Assembly: GCA_003221375.1 (NCBI GenBank)
Contig: QHRI01000028.1
Location: 1 to 15,224 of the forward strand
DNA: 15,224 bases
Direction of reading: 5' to 3'
From: Verrucomicrobiota bacterium
Lineage (GTDB): Bacteria > Verrucomicrobiota > Verrucomicrobiia > Chthoniobacterales > UBA10450
Under the pieces are notes generated by a model. It was given only the letters and a program-made list of their open reading frames with translations. It had not been told where the DNA came from and made no database searches. Position 1 is the stretch's first letter, and each line of letters opens with the position of its first letter. A program made the translations under genes and the position numbers. Shown piece by piece: positions 1 through 7,429 of the stretch.

Positions 1-34
1 TGCGATTCGCTGGGAATTGAATTATTTTTTGCGC

Positions 35-1178
35 ATGCCAACTGAAGTCTCCATCCCCGATGCCGAGGATTTGAAATCGCGTGCCCGCGAATTGCGGAGG
101 TTTCTTTGACGTCGAAAAGCTCCAGAAAGATCTAGCTGCAATCGAAGGGCGCATGGCCGCGCCCGATTTCTGGTCGAGTCGCGAGCGCGCTCAGGCCGAT
201 GTCGAGGAAGTTTCCCGACTACGCTCGCTGATCAATCCATTTCAAGAACTGGAACGCGAGATCGAGGACTTCGGTGCGTTACATGAGTTGGCTGCGGAAG
301 AAGGCGAGCCCACGGCTCGCGCTAACGCGGAGAGGGAGGTCGCGACCGAACATGATCGTTTGGTTCACAAACTCGATGAATTTGAGTTGCGCCAGTTTCT
401 TTCAGGTGAAAACGATCGTGCGAATGCGTTTCTCACGATTCACTCTGGCGCAGGCGGCACCGAATCCTGTGATTGGGCCGATATGTTGCTTCGTATGTAC
501 CAGCGCTGGATCGAACGAAGCGGGCTCACATCTCAGACCGTGGACATTCAACAGGGCGAAGAAGTGGGCATCAAATCCGTCACTCTGCTCGTGACCGGCG
601 AGTACGCGTACGGATATCTCCAGGCCGAGCGCGGAGTGCACCGCCTGGTGCGTATTTCGCCGTTCGACGCAAACAAACGGCGTCACACTTCGTTCGCGAG
701 TGTCGATGTTGTTCCTGAAATTGCTGACACCGCTCCGATAGAAATTAATCCTGCCGATCTAGAGATCGACACATTTCGCAGTGGCGGCAAAGGCGGGCAG
801 AACGTCAACAAGGTGGAAACTGCTGTTCGGATTTTGCACAAGCCCAGCGGAATCGTGGTCGCGTGCCAGGCCGAGCGCAGTCAGGGACGGAATCGCGAGT
901 TGGCGATAAAAATGTTGAAAGCCAAGCTTTACGAAATCGAGCAGGACAAGAAGCGCGCGGAAATCGATCGCCAATATGGAGAAAAGGGCGATATCGCCTG
1001 GGGCAGCCAAATTCGTTCCTACGTTTTTCAGCCGTATCAAATGGTGAAAGATCACCGCACTGGGTCGGAAACGAGCAACGTGCAAGCTGTGATGGATGGC
1101 GACATCGACATGTTCATCCAGGCAAAATTGCGCGGGGAAAAAGCAGTCAAGGGTGACAAAAGCGAAAACGAAATTTAA
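35..1178 (+). CDS. prfB: peptide chain release factor 2 (RF2), expressed by +1 programmed frameshift
   Basis: RF2 recognises UGA and UAA stop codons in the ribosomal A site and triggers peptidyl-tRNA hydrolysis. The reading frame from ATG at 35 gives 24 residues and meets TGA at 107-109. Shifting +1 there (next codon GAC at 108-110) continues to the stop at 1178, giving about 380 residues, close to the E. coli length. The joined protein reads ...ELRRFL-DVEKL..., matching the family at the junction. The RF2 anticodon-like tripeptide SPF lies at residues 208-210 and the catalytic GGQ at 253-255 (792-800). A start at GTG 81 in the downstream frame would read through without a shift but would lose the conserved N-terminus, so I prefer 35. 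I see no strong Shine-Dalgarno before 35. Very sure of the family. Confidence 0.96.
95..110 (+). promoter_or_regulatory. prfB +1 programmed frameshift site
   Basis: CGGAGG (95-100) is an internal Shine-Dalgarno-like block followed by three bases (TTT) and the slippery CTT TGA C (104-110). This is the same order and spacing as in E. coli prfB (AGGGGG, 3 nt, CTTTGAC). Low RF2 slows termination at TGA and favours the slip, so RF2 autoregulates its own synthesis. That mechanism is established for prfB; the site itself is read directly here. Confidence 0.93.
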
Positions 1179-1231
1179 ACGACGAAGAAACGTTCACTTT
1201 GGTTTGCGATTTTTCGTCTAATTCCCATTAA

Positions 1232-1575
1232 GTGACTACCCCGCGCAACACACCGCATGGCCTCGCTTCTTTGACTGAGCAGGAGCAAGAAGTCGTGTTT
1301 AGATGCCTACGAGCAGCTAGCGACGGCCCATTCTTTCCTGAGTCGGAGTTTCACACATTGTTCGGATTGCAGCGCGCAGAGGTTCGCGACATCGCAGCGG
1401 CGGCGCACACATCAACGACTCACGGGAGGATATCGCGCTAGCCATTAACAACGCGCCGGCAAATCTGCTCAGTTATCCGCACCATCAGGAGAGAGTATGG
1501 TCGCGGTTCATTTCGGTCTCAGAAAAAGAGATCGGTCGTGTGTTCAGTAAGTGGCGGGGCAATCAAATCACCTAA
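1232..1575 (+). pseudogene. small hypothetical protein gene broken by a frameshift
   Basis: One frame opens at GTG 1232 and reads through LTEQEQEVVFRCLRAAS and FHTLFGLQRAEVRDIAA before running into a stop at 1439-1441. From about 1405 the -1 frame continues with HINDSREDIALAINNAP and ends ERVWSRFISVSEKEIGRVF...KWRG with TAA at 1573. The two halves look like one soluble, mostly helical protein of about 114 residues. Passing from one frame to the other needs the loss of one base (or gain of two) in the GCAGCGGCGGCG run near 1394-1405. No slippery heptamer is visible, so programmed shifting is unlikely. It follows prfB by 53 bp with no obvious ribosome binding site. I do not recognise the family with certainty and assign no function. 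Confidence 0.6.
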
Positions 1576-1626
1576 TGAGCAGATGAACCAAGCGCTGCAG
1601 CCAAATACTCGGCGCTGTCAGTCCTT

Positions 1627-1724
1627 TTGTCATTCCGAGCGGAGTCGAGGAATCTCTAGATATTTCTGATCAGGCTGCAGTCGAAAACATCAAGAGATTG
1701 TCTCAACTTCGCTCGACATGACAA
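1627..1724. repeat. two-armed inverted repeat, copy 1 (TTGTCATTCCGAG family)
   Basis: The left arm (1627-1657) starts TTGTCATTCCGAGCGGAGTC and contains the mini-stem ATTCC/GGAAT (1632-1636 with 1649-1653). The right arm (1693-1724), read on the - strand, starts TTGTCATGTCGAGCGAAG and contains TGTC/GACA. The arms are inverted relative to each other, separated by about 35 bp. The element fills the gap between the broken + strand gene and the SprT-like gene on the - strand, whose stop codon is one base away. A second copy in the opposite orientation lies at 7430-7511. Confidence 0.8.
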
Positions 1725-1725
1725 G

Positions 1726-2343
1726 TTAAGAGGAGCTTAACGGCTGTAACCGAAACCGTGGATCGAACCCGCCGCCGTTGTGTTTACGGCAGCAGGCAAG
1801 ACAGGCGACTGCGCGGCGCATGCGGCGCACCCGCGGGAACTCCTGAAGACAATTTGGACAGCGATAGATGAACCGGGCGGTGTAGGTTCGCACGGGAAAC
1901 GGCAGATTGTGACAGCGCTTCTCGTCGGCGATTCCCAAATCGAAACATGCCTGCCGCCACTCAGCGCCGTGAGGTGAAATCCTCCGTCGGCCAGCACGAA
2001 ACTGGGCGAGAATATGTGCCAGCTCGTGCCGTAGGGTGCGATCGATTTCGGTGGGATGGTCAACAAGCTGCGGATTAAGCGAAATTAATTTCTCGCGATA
2101 ATCAGCGCGCCCGGCGGCTGTTTTGAGTCGAGAATTCCATTCGACGCGAAGCTCGCTCGCGATCCGCGCCGCACCAAGTGAGCGCAACAACTCGCGTGCT
2201 GTTGTTTCGAGATCGAGGTTTTGCTCGGCATCGTTGTAGCCGGGGGCGGTGACCCCGGCATCTTGAAGTGCACCTAACCGGCCGGGATCAGCGATCCCGG
2301 CTACAATGCGAAACGCGAACTCGACTTGCCTAAGCAACGGCAT
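1726..2343 (-). CDS. SprT-like zinc metalloprotease domain protein
   Basis: A 205-residue protein with the metal-binding HELAH motif (residues 106-110), a likely third ligand His125 in SPHGAEW, and a C-terminal zinc ribbon with CPNC (162-165) and CLAC (181-184). This arrangement is typical of SprT-like proteins, related to the catalytic domain of SPRTN, which degrades DNA-protein crosslinks in eukaryotes; the bacterial role is less clear. The ATG at 2343 overlaps the end of the cysteine desulfurase gene by 14 bp, consistent with translational coupling. Residues 13-37 (IVAGIADPG...VTAPGYN) are encoded by a palindromic repeat (2234-2306), so the N-terminus is partly repeat-derived while the catalytic domain from about residue 44 is intact. 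No alternative ATG is seen after the repeat. Confidence 0.85.
   Translation of the reverse strand: MPLLRQVEFAFRIVAGIADPGRLGALQDAGVTAPGYNDAEQNLDLETTARELLRSLGAARIASELRVEWNSRLKTAAGRADYREKLISLNPQLVDHPTEIDRTLRHELAHILAQFRAGRRRISPHGAEWRQACFDLGIADEKRCHNLPFPVRTYTARFIYRCPNCLQEFPRVRRMRRAVACLACCRKHNGGGFDPRFRLQPLSSS
2234..2306. repeat. REP-like inverted pair inside the SprT-like gene
   Basis: The termini TTGTAGCCGGG (2234-2244) and CCCGGCTACAA (2296-2306) form a perfect 11-bp inverted repeat. Each end has GTAG (2236-2239; CTAC 2301-2304 on the other strand) directly followed by its own hairpin: CCGGGG/CCCCGG on the left and CCGGGATC-AGC-GATCCCGG on the right, an 8-bp stem with 3-nt loop. This is the layout of two REP units in inverted orientation (a BIME). 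It lies fully within coding sequence and is read in frame. Confidence 0.82.
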
Positions 2344-3484
2344 ACGCGCTCTTTCGCGTGTTCAGGCGATCAACAATTTTTCCCACCACATCTCCAGCCA
2401 TTTTGATTTCGTCGGCCGTTGTCCATTTACCGAGTGAGAATCGAACTGCGGAACGCGCATGCTCCATCGGCAGACCCATGGCGAGCAAAACATGTGACGC
2501 AACGACCGATCCCACCATGCAGGCCGAGCCGCTAGATCCACAGACGCCTTCCAAATCGAGCGCAATCAGCAGCATTTCGGAATCGATTCCCAGTAGACTC
2601 ACGTTCAGCGTGTTTCCCAGGCGCTGCGCATTCGCGCCGTTCTGTTTCGCATCCGGTACATTTTCTTCAATTCGCATCCACAGTTCGTCGCGCAATTTCT
2701 TCTCCCTCTCTTGTTCTTTCTCGCGCTCTTGACCGACCCATTCTGCCGCCGCTGCCATTCCCGCAATCGCGGCGACATTTTCCGTTCCGGGTCGTCGTTC
2801 GTTTTCGTGAGCGCCACCGAACATGATCGGCTGGATCGAGAGACCGCTGCGCAAGAAAAGAAACCCAGCGCCCTTTGGTCCGTAGAATTTGTGCGCTGCG
2901 AAACTGGCGGCATCGACTAACGATAAGTCGGTATCGATCTTGCCGAAGGATTGCACCAGATCGCTGTGCAGCAGGACCCCGTGCTCGCGACAGATGCTTG
3001 AAATCTCGCGCATCGGCTGAATTACACCGGTCTCGTTATTAGCAGTCATGATCGAAACAAGTCTGGTTTCCGGCTTGATCGCACCGGCAAGTTGATCAAC
3101 GTCGATGATTCCATCGCGCGAAACATCCAGCCAGGTCACTTCAAAGCCTTCGCGCTTTTCCAAGTGTTCCACCGAATTAAGGACGGCGTGATGCTCGGCT
3201 TTGTTCGAGATGATGTGGCCACCGTTCGGGGACGTCCGGCGAGCCAGACCCAGCACGGCCAGATTGCACGACTCCGTTCCACCACCTGTGAAAATTAGTT
3301 CGTGCGATTTTACACGTAGCAATGCGGCCAGCTTGTCGCGCGCGTTATCGATGGCCGCGCGCGTTTCGCGACCAGCTGCGTGCACGCTCGATGGATTTCC
3401 GAAGTGCCGGTCCAGATACGGCAGCATCGCGCCACGTGCCGCGTCGCAAAGCGGCGTTGTCGCGTTGTAATCGAGGTAAATCAT
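2330..3484 (-). CDS. cysteine desulfurase, NifS/IscS family
   Basis: This PLP enzyme removes sulfur from L-cysteine as an enzyme-bound persulfide for Fe-S clusters, thiolated tRNA and cofactors. The 384-residue length fits the family. Visible landmarks are the N-terminal YLDYNATTP, the cofactor-stacking His98 (AEHHAVLN), Asp175 (HSDLVQ), the Schiff-base Lys199 in AAHKFYGPKG, RRPGTEN (230-236) and the catalytic Cys322 in SSGSACMVGS. ATG 3484 is preceded by a purine-rich GGAGAGGG, a plausible ribosome binding site. The SprT-like gene overlaps its 3' end, and cysE lies upstream on the same strand about 180 bp away, so cysteine synthesis and sulfur mobilisation are neighbours. No scaffold (iscU/nifU) is in view, so I do not choose between iscS and nifS. 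Confidence 0.95.
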   Translation of the reverse strand: MIYLDYNATTPLCDAARGAMLPYLDRHFGNPSSVHAAGRETRAAIDNARDKLAALLRVKSHELIFTGGGTESCNLAVLGLARRTSPNGGHIISNKAEHHAVLNSVEHLEKREGFEVTWLDVSRDGIIDVDQLAGAIKPETRLVSIMTANNETGVIQPMREISSICREHGVLLHSDLVQSFGKIDTDLSLVDAASFAAHKFYGPKGAGFLFLRSGLSIQPIMFGGAHENERRPGTENVAAIAGMAAAAEWVGQEREKEQEREKKLRDELWMRIEENVPDAKQNGANAQRLGNTLNVSLLGIDSEMLLIALDLEGVCGSSGSACMVGSVVASHVLLAMGLPMEHARSAVRFSLGKWTTADEIKMAGDVVGKIVDRLNTRKSAYAVA

Positions 3485-3569
3485 CGAGTCTTCCCTCTCC
3501 TCTTAATCTTGCTCTTACTCATGCTTATGCTCGCCATCACCGGCGCGCTCGGCGAGCGTGCCATAGCAA

Positions 3570-3648
3570 CTGTAGCCGCGTCTCTGTGAGACGCGTGGCG
3601 CTCGCTTTCGAAACACGCAAGCGTTGCGCTTCGCAGAGCAAGCGGCTG
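3570..3648. repeat. REP-like element between cysteine desulfurase and cysE
   Basis: CTGTAGC (3570-3576) is followed directly by the hairpin CGCGTCTC-TGT-GAGACGCG (3577-3595), a perfect 8-bp stem with a TGT loop. A second, weaker hairpin, CGCTT...AAGCG (3627-3644), is followed by GCTGG, which may be a degenerate inverted partner. The same head and TGT loop, with an unrelated stem sequence, recur at 10189-10213. Confidence 0.75.
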
Positions 3649-3663
3649 GGGATTGGCGCGTAT

Positions 3664-4587
3664 TCATTCGCGAAATTCATCGCGCGTTGTCGCCGATTTG
3701 TGTTTTCGCTTTGGCACGATTCGTAATTGTTTCTCTTCGTAGTAAACGAGTGAATCGGGCGGCACACTTTGAGTAAGGAAAGCGTTGCCGCCGATCGTCG
3801 ATCGGGCGCCAATGACGGTTTCGCCGCCTAGAATCGTTGAACCCGGGTAAATGGTCACGTCATCTTCCACCGTGGGATGGCGTTTTCCGCCTTTTTTGAT
3901 CTTGCCGTGTTCGTCCTTCTGAAAGCTACGGGCACCGAGCGTGACTGCATGATAAAGCTTAACTCGCGCGCCGATCTTTGTCGTTTCGCCGATGACCACG
4001 CCGGTGCCGTGGTCGATAAAAAAATGCGAACCGATTTCTGCACCCGGATGAATATCGATCCCAGTCCGGCTGTGTGCCCACTCGGTCATGATGCGCGGAA
4101 TCAAGGGCACCTTATTGTAAAGCAGGTGCGCCATTCGATGAATGGCGATGGCTTCCAGCGAGGGATAAGCAAGGATAATTTCTTCATAGCTCATCGCAGC
4201 CGGATCTCCTTCGTATGCGGCATCGATGTCTGTCCAAAGAACACGGCGCACCAAGGGAAGTTCTTTCAAAAATGTACTCAAAACCTCTTCTGCTTTTGCT
4301 TCTGTTGTTTCGTCCGGCGGAATTTTGCCGAGGCTTCTGCAAATTTCTGTTTTCAATCGCGCGTGTAAATTTCTTATGCGAGTGCGGGTCGTGTCGGCGA
4401 GATCTTCCGAGCTCACCAGTGCTTCACTGCGAAAACCTGGAAACATCAGGCTCATCAATTCGGCGCACGCTGCCTCAATGGCGAGGCGCGAGGGAAGCGT
4501 GGCGGCGGCGTCGAGATAATTGATCCCGCCCGTTTCGCCGTAGGTCTGGAGCAGTTCGTTGACCGCGTCGCGGTTCGCTGAGTCCAT
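3664..4587 (-). CDS. cysE: serine O-acetyltransferase (EpsC-type CysE)
   Basis: It transfers acetyl from acetyl-CoA to L-serine, giving O-acetylserine, the first dedicated step of cysteine synthesis in the cytoplasm. From ATG 4587 the protein has 307 residues: a helical N-terminal domain (about 1-170) and a left-handed beta-helix of hexapeptide repeats. The expected catalytic dyad is present: Asp178 in GIDIHPG and His193 in FIDHGTGVVIGE. Further matches are LYHAVTLGA, GKRHPTVEDDV and the C-terminal Pro-rich turn SVPPDS. The open frame extends upstream to 4785 but would overlap queA and encode an unlikely N-terminus, so I start at 4587. A GAGGAG block lies about 15 nt upstream, a rather long spacing. 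The long helical N-terminus matches the EpsC subtype. queA is divergent. Confidence 0.93.
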   Translation of the reverse strand: MDSANRDAVNELLQTYGETGGINYLDAAATLPSRLAIEAACAELMSLMFPGFRSEALVSSEDLADTTRTRIRNLHARLKTEICRSLGKIPPDETTEAKAEEVLSTFLKELPLVRRVLWTDIDAAYEGDPAAMSYEEIILAYPSLEAIAIHRMAHLLYNKVPLIPRIMTEWAHSRTGIDIHPGAEIGSHFFIDHGTGVVIGETTKIGARVKLYHAVTLGARSFQKDEHGKIKKGGKRHPTVEDDVTIYPGSTILGGETVIGARSTIGGNAFLTQSVPPDSLVYYEEKQLRIVPKRKHKSATTRDEFRE

Positions 4588-4636
4588 CGCAGTAAATATG
4601 CGCCTCCTCGAAAAAAAAGCGAAAGTGTGGAAAGAA

Positions 4637-4680
4637 GTCATCCTCAGGGGACCACTCTGGTGCAGTGGAGCCGAAGGATC
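4637..4680. repeat. short palindromic repeat in the cysE-queA divergent spacer
   Basis: GTCATCCTCAGGGG... and ...GAGCCGAAGGATC frame a nested hairpin: outer ATCCT/AGGAT (4640-4644 with 4675-4679) and inner CCACT/AGTGG (4652-4656 with 4664-4668). It resembles the TTGTCATTCC family in outline (GTCAT start, GAGnnGA core) but is a separate subtype. It sits where both promoters should be. Confidence 0.55.
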
Positions 4681-4730
4681 GCCTTCTCCATTGTGCAAAG
4701 GACTGAGCGCTACAGTAACTTCAAAGTCCA

Positions 4731-5711
4731 ATGAGCGCGCGGTTGAGCGATTATGATTATGATTTGCCCCGGGAACTGATCGCACAGCGGCCAGCAGGAC
4801 ATCGCGACGATTCCCGAATGATGGTGCTGAATCGGGTCACGCAGACGATTGAGCATCGGAAGTTCCGCGAACTTAAAACATTTTTGCAGCAGGGTGATCT
4901 TTTGGTCTTGAACGACACGCGCGTGCTGCCCGCGCGACGTTTCTCCGACAACGGCGCGATTGAGTTTTTGTTTCTCGAGCGGCTTGGTCCCAGGCGATGG
5001 AGATGCTTGGTCACACCGGGACGCAAAATGCGTGTGAGCGCTACGGCGACAATCGATGGTGCGATGTTGTGCGTCGAAGCAATCACGCCTGATGGCGAGC
5101 GCATCGTTGTGTTAAATGCAGACATCGATCTTTATTCCGGCGGATTGATGCCGCTGCCTCCTTACATCCGACGGGAAAGCGAGCCCGAGGATCCAAGCCG
5201 ATATCAGACTGTTTTTGCACACGCCCCCGGGGCGCTCGCGGCGCCAACGGCAGGTCTTCACTTCACGCCAGAGATCTTAAGCAAGATCCCCCACACGTTT
5301 GTGACGTTGCACGTTGGGACTGGTACATTTCTGCCCGTGCGCTCAGAGAACATCACCGAGCATCGCATGCATAGTGAGCGTTTTTCCATCTCAGCTTCGG
5401 CCGCAGGCAGAATCAACAGCGCCGGCAGGATCGTGGCCGTAGGGACGACCGTGGTCCGCGTATTGGAGTCGGCCGAGCGCACCGATGGAAATCTGGTCGC
5501 TCAGGAAGGCTCTACCGATATTTTCATTTATCCGCCATATCAGTTTCGGGCCGTCGATGTCCTTCTAACGAATTTTCATTTGCCGCGTTCGACTTTGCTC
5601 ATGCTGGTGAGCGCGTTTGCTGGCCGCGAGTTTTTACTCAGCGCTTATCAGGAGGCGATCCGCGAAGGTTACCGTTTTTACAGCTACGGCGATTGCATGC
5701 TGATCCTGTAA
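4731..5711 (+). CDS. queA: S-adenosylmethionine:tRNA ribosyltransferase-isomerase
   Basis: QueA transfers the ribosyl part of SAM to preQ1 in the wobble position of GUN tRNAs, forming epoxyqueuosine, the penultimate step of queuosine synthesis. The 326-residue protein starts ...DYDYDLPRELIAQRPA and keeps the family signatures NDTRVLPAR, MPLPPYIRR, APTAGLHFT, LHVGTGTF, HSE, VGTTVVRVLES, TNFHLPRSTLLMLVSAFAG and the C-terminal SYGDCMLI. It is slightly shorter than E. coli QueA, ending soon after SYGD, with a two-residue gap after VLPAR. ATG 4731 fits the family start. It is divergent from cysE, with a repeat element in the shared spacer. The other queuosine genes are not in the window. Confidence 0.96.
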   Translation: MSARLSDYDYDLPRELIAQRPAGHRDDSRMMVLNRVTQTIEHRKFRELKTFLQQGDLLVLNDTRVLPARRFSDNGAIEFLFLERLGPRRWRCLVTPGRKMRVSATATIDGAMLCVEAITPDGERIVVLNADIDLYSGGLMPLPPYIRRESEPEDPSRYQTVFAHAPGALAAPTAGLHFTPEILSKIPHTFVTLHVGTGTFLPVRSENITEHRMHSERFSISASAAGRINSAGRIVAVGTTVVRVLESAERTDGNLVAQEGSTDIFIYPPYQFRAVDVLLTNFHLPRSTLLMLVSAFAGREFLLSAYQEAIREGYRFYSYGDCMLIL

Positions 5712-5713
5712 TC

Positions 5714-5782
5714 TTCCTCTTCCGCTTCCTCTGGATCTTCTTCGACAGAGAGACAAAAGAAGCAGAAGCCGAGGAAGAGGAA
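5714..5782. other. long imperfect hairpin in the queA-thioesterase spacer
   Basis: TTCCTCTTCCGCTTC (5714-5728) can pair with GAAGC-CGA-GGAAGAGGAA (5765-5782), giving 15 pairs with a 3-nt bulge and a loop of about 36 nt. It begins right after the queA stop. There is no run of T, so I do not call it an intrinsic terminator. The arms are simple pyrimidine/purine tracts, so it could arise by composition. Confidence 0.35.
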
Positions 5783-5801
5783 ATTGCGACAAGGCAGATT
5801 G

Positions 5802-5810
5802 TGCTATTAT
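5802..5810 (+). promoter_or_regulatory. candidate extended -10 promoter close to the thioesterase start
   Basis: TGCTATTAT matches an extended -10 box and ends nine bases before ATG 5820. TTGCGA at 5784-5789 is a possible -35 with a short 15-bp spacer. If used, transcription would start within a few bases of the ATG, giving an almost leaderless mRNA; no Shine-Dalgarno is visible before 5820. The same GCTATTATC occurs before the gene at 13055. Confidence 0.3.
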
Positions 5811-5819
5811 CCGCTCCAA

Positions 5820-6182
5820 ATGCCCGAGCAACCGAGAGGCGAATTGGTTATCCAAACGATTGCCATGCCTATGGACACTAATCCCAATGGCGACATTTTC
5901 GGTGGATGGGTTACCTCACAAATGGACTTGGGCAGCGGAATTCTTGCAGCGAAAACCGCGAAAGCGCGCGTTGTGACCGTTGCGATGGAAGGGATGTCGT
6001 TTCTTCAGCCAGTAAGGGTAGGGGATACCGTTCGATGTTATGCGCGGATAGAAAGGATCGGTCGAACCTCGATGACGATTCCGGTAGAGGTATGGGTAAC
6101 GCGTTACATGACTGGCGAAGAGCTTCGCGAGTTTATAACTTGCGATCTTCGATGCGCAACTTGCAAAGTTGCGCCACTTTGA
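5820..6182 (+). CDS. YciA-like acyl-CoA thioesterase, C-terminally truncated
   Basis: Hot-dog-fold thioesterases of the YciA type hydrolyse acyl-CoA to free acid and CoA. From ATG 5820 the protein reads MPEQPRGELVIQTIAMP, like E. coli YciA, with the signature NPNGDIFGGW at residues 21-30, VTVAMEGMSFLQPVRVGD (53-70) and CYARIERIG. Similarity holds to about residue 103 (VEVWVTRYMTGEELRE). The expected last strand and tail (family: ATEAxFxYVAVD...) are missing and replaced by FITCDLRCATCKVAPL, encoded by a REP-like hairpin at 6155-6177. At 120 residues it lacks part of the fold and may be inactive or unstable. A TTG at 5784 with a purine-rich upstream block is an alternative start adding 12 residues without family similarity. 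Confidence 0.8.
   Translation: MPEQPRGELVIQTIAMPMDTNPNGDIFGGWVTSQMDLGSGILAAKTAKARVVTVAMEGMSFLQPVRVGDTVRCYARIERIGRTSMTIPVEVWVTRYMTGEELREFITCDLRCATCKVAPL
6155..6177 (-). repeat. REP-like hairpin with GTGG foot at the thioesterase 3' end
   Basis: CGCAACTT-GCA-AAGTTGCG (6155-6173) is a perfect 8-bp stem with a 3-nt loop, directly flanked by CCAC (6174-6177), which is GTGG on the - strand. GTGG is one of the variant foot tetranucleotides known for REP sequences. It codes for the last residues of the truncated thioesterase. Confidence 0.65.
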
Positions 6183-6186
6183 TTTC

Positions 6187-6207
6187 GGCGGTTGCAGACC
6201 GCCCTAC
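6187..6207 (-). repeat. REP-like hairpin with GTAG foot upstream of the glycosyltransferase
   Basis: GGCGGT (6187-6192) pairs with ACCGCC (6198-6203), directly followed by CTAC (6204-6207), i.e. GTAG on the - strand. It lies 14 bp before the glycosyltransferase ATG, so it occupies or displaces the ribosome binding region. Confidence 0.7.
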
Positions 6208-6221
6208 CGTAAATCGCACCT

Positions 6222-7418
6222 ATGACGCCCTTCGCTTACCTTTTCGAACGCTTCCCCTCTTTCGGACAAACGTTTTGCTATCGCGAGGTTGCCGAGCTTG
6301 ATCGACAAGGCGTTGCGGCCCCGATTTTCTCAATCCGGAATCCGAAAGATGAACCACCACAGGATTGGGACGCGCGCATCGTCGAGCGTGTGCATTACTT
6401 GCCTGAGGAAAAAGAACTTCTGGATGCTGTCCAGAGGGCTTCGAAAAAGGAAAGACTAACTCCAGAAATTATCGCTGCTCTCGATGAGTGGGCCCGTCGA
6501 ACCGATTTTCTTCGCCTTTATCAAGCCGTGTACGTTGGGCTACGGCTAAAAGAAAAAGGGATCAGCCATGTTCATGCGCATTTTGCCGGCATGGCTGCGC
6601 GCACGGCTTTTTGGATCACCAAATTTTTTCCAATCACTTTCAGCTTCACCGCGCACGCCAACGATATCTTTGCGCCAAGGAAGTTTGAGATTGGTCTGGA
6701 CAAACTTGTCGGGACAGCGCGTGTTGTCGTTACTGAAACTGATTACTCGGAGAAATTCCTCCGGGAACGTTTCCCAGAACGGGCCGATCGTATTCATCGC
6801 CTTTACAACGGCTTGAATCTCGCTGAATTCGGGCGCGCGACTTTTTCCTCTGATCCGCCATTAATCGTCGCGATTGGCCGTTTGATCGCCAAAAAAGGCT
6901 TTGCCGATTTAATTCGCGCCTGCGCATTGCTTGTTGAACGTGGAAGATTGTTTCGGTGCGAGATTTTCGGCGAAGGTCCGCTGGAGAATCAGTTACGCGC
7001 GCAGATCGAAGAGTTAGGATTGCAGGAGCGTATTCAGCTTCCGGGCCCCAAGCCGCAGCATGAACTGAGGGCACGTCTTGGTGCCGCGAGTGTTTTTGTG
7101 CTGCCGAGCGTACCCGAAATCGATGGTGGCATGGACAATTTACCCACGGTGATTATGGAAGCGATGGCGACCGGGTTGCCGGTTGTTTCAACCACGATTG
7201 GCGGGATTCCAGAAATGGTCGTTGAAAATGAAACGGGTTTCCTTGTGCAGCCAGATGATGCGGTGGCGCTCGCTGGAGCGATTGAAAAAGTAACTAACGA
7301 TCGCTTGTTAGCGCAAAGGCTTGGTGAGGCGGGCTACGAACGTGCGCAAAACCTATTTTCGATTGAGAAGAACGTGCGCGAGTTTTGCGTGCTACTTGAT
7401 ACTGACACGCGCAATTAG
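6222..7418 (+). CDS. glycosyltransferase family 4 protein
   Basis: A 398-residue GT-B fold retaining glycosyltransferase, likely cytoplasmic or membrane-associated and acting in polysaccharide or glycolipid synthesis. The N-terminal half has HVHAHFAGMAA and SFTAHANDIF, typical of the acceptor domain of WcaL-like GT4 enzymes. The C-terminal half has LIVAIGRLIAKKGFADLI, the nucleotide-sugar segment FGEGPLENQL and the donor-binding stretch DNLPTVIMEAMATGLPVVST. In that stretch the usual E-x7-E motif has Asp in the first position. The ATG at 6222 matches the family start (PFAYLFERFPSFGQTF), but a REP-like hairpin sits just upstream and no Shine-Dalgarno is seen. The sugar and acceptor cannot be told from the sequence, and no other polysaccharide genes are adjacent. 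Confidence 0.9.
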   Translation: MTPFAYLFERFPSFGQTFCYREVAELDRQGVAAPIFSIRNPKDEPPQDWDARIVERVHYLPEEKELLDAVQRASKKERLTPEIIAALDEWARRTDFLRLYQAVYVGLRLKEKGISHVHAHFAGMAARTAFWITKFFPITFSFTAHANDIFAPRKFEIGLDKLVGTARVVVTETDYSEKFLRERFPERADRIHRLYNGLNLAEFGRATFSSDPPLIVAIGRLIAKKGFADLIRACALLVERGRLFRCEIFGEGPLENQLRAQIEELGLQERIQLPGPKPQHELRARLGAASVFVLPSVPEIDGGMDNLPTVIMEAMATGLPVVSTTIGGIPEMVVENETGFLVQPDDAVALAGAIEKVTNDRLLAQRLGEAGYERAQNLFSIEKNVREFCVLLDTDTRN

Positions 7419-7429
7419 CTCAAAGCCTG

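Noticed and set aside
4588..4785. Upstream extension of cysE to 4785
   Set aside because: It would overlap queA, crosses the repeat at 4637-4680 and adds residues unlike the EpsC family; ATG 4587 fits better.
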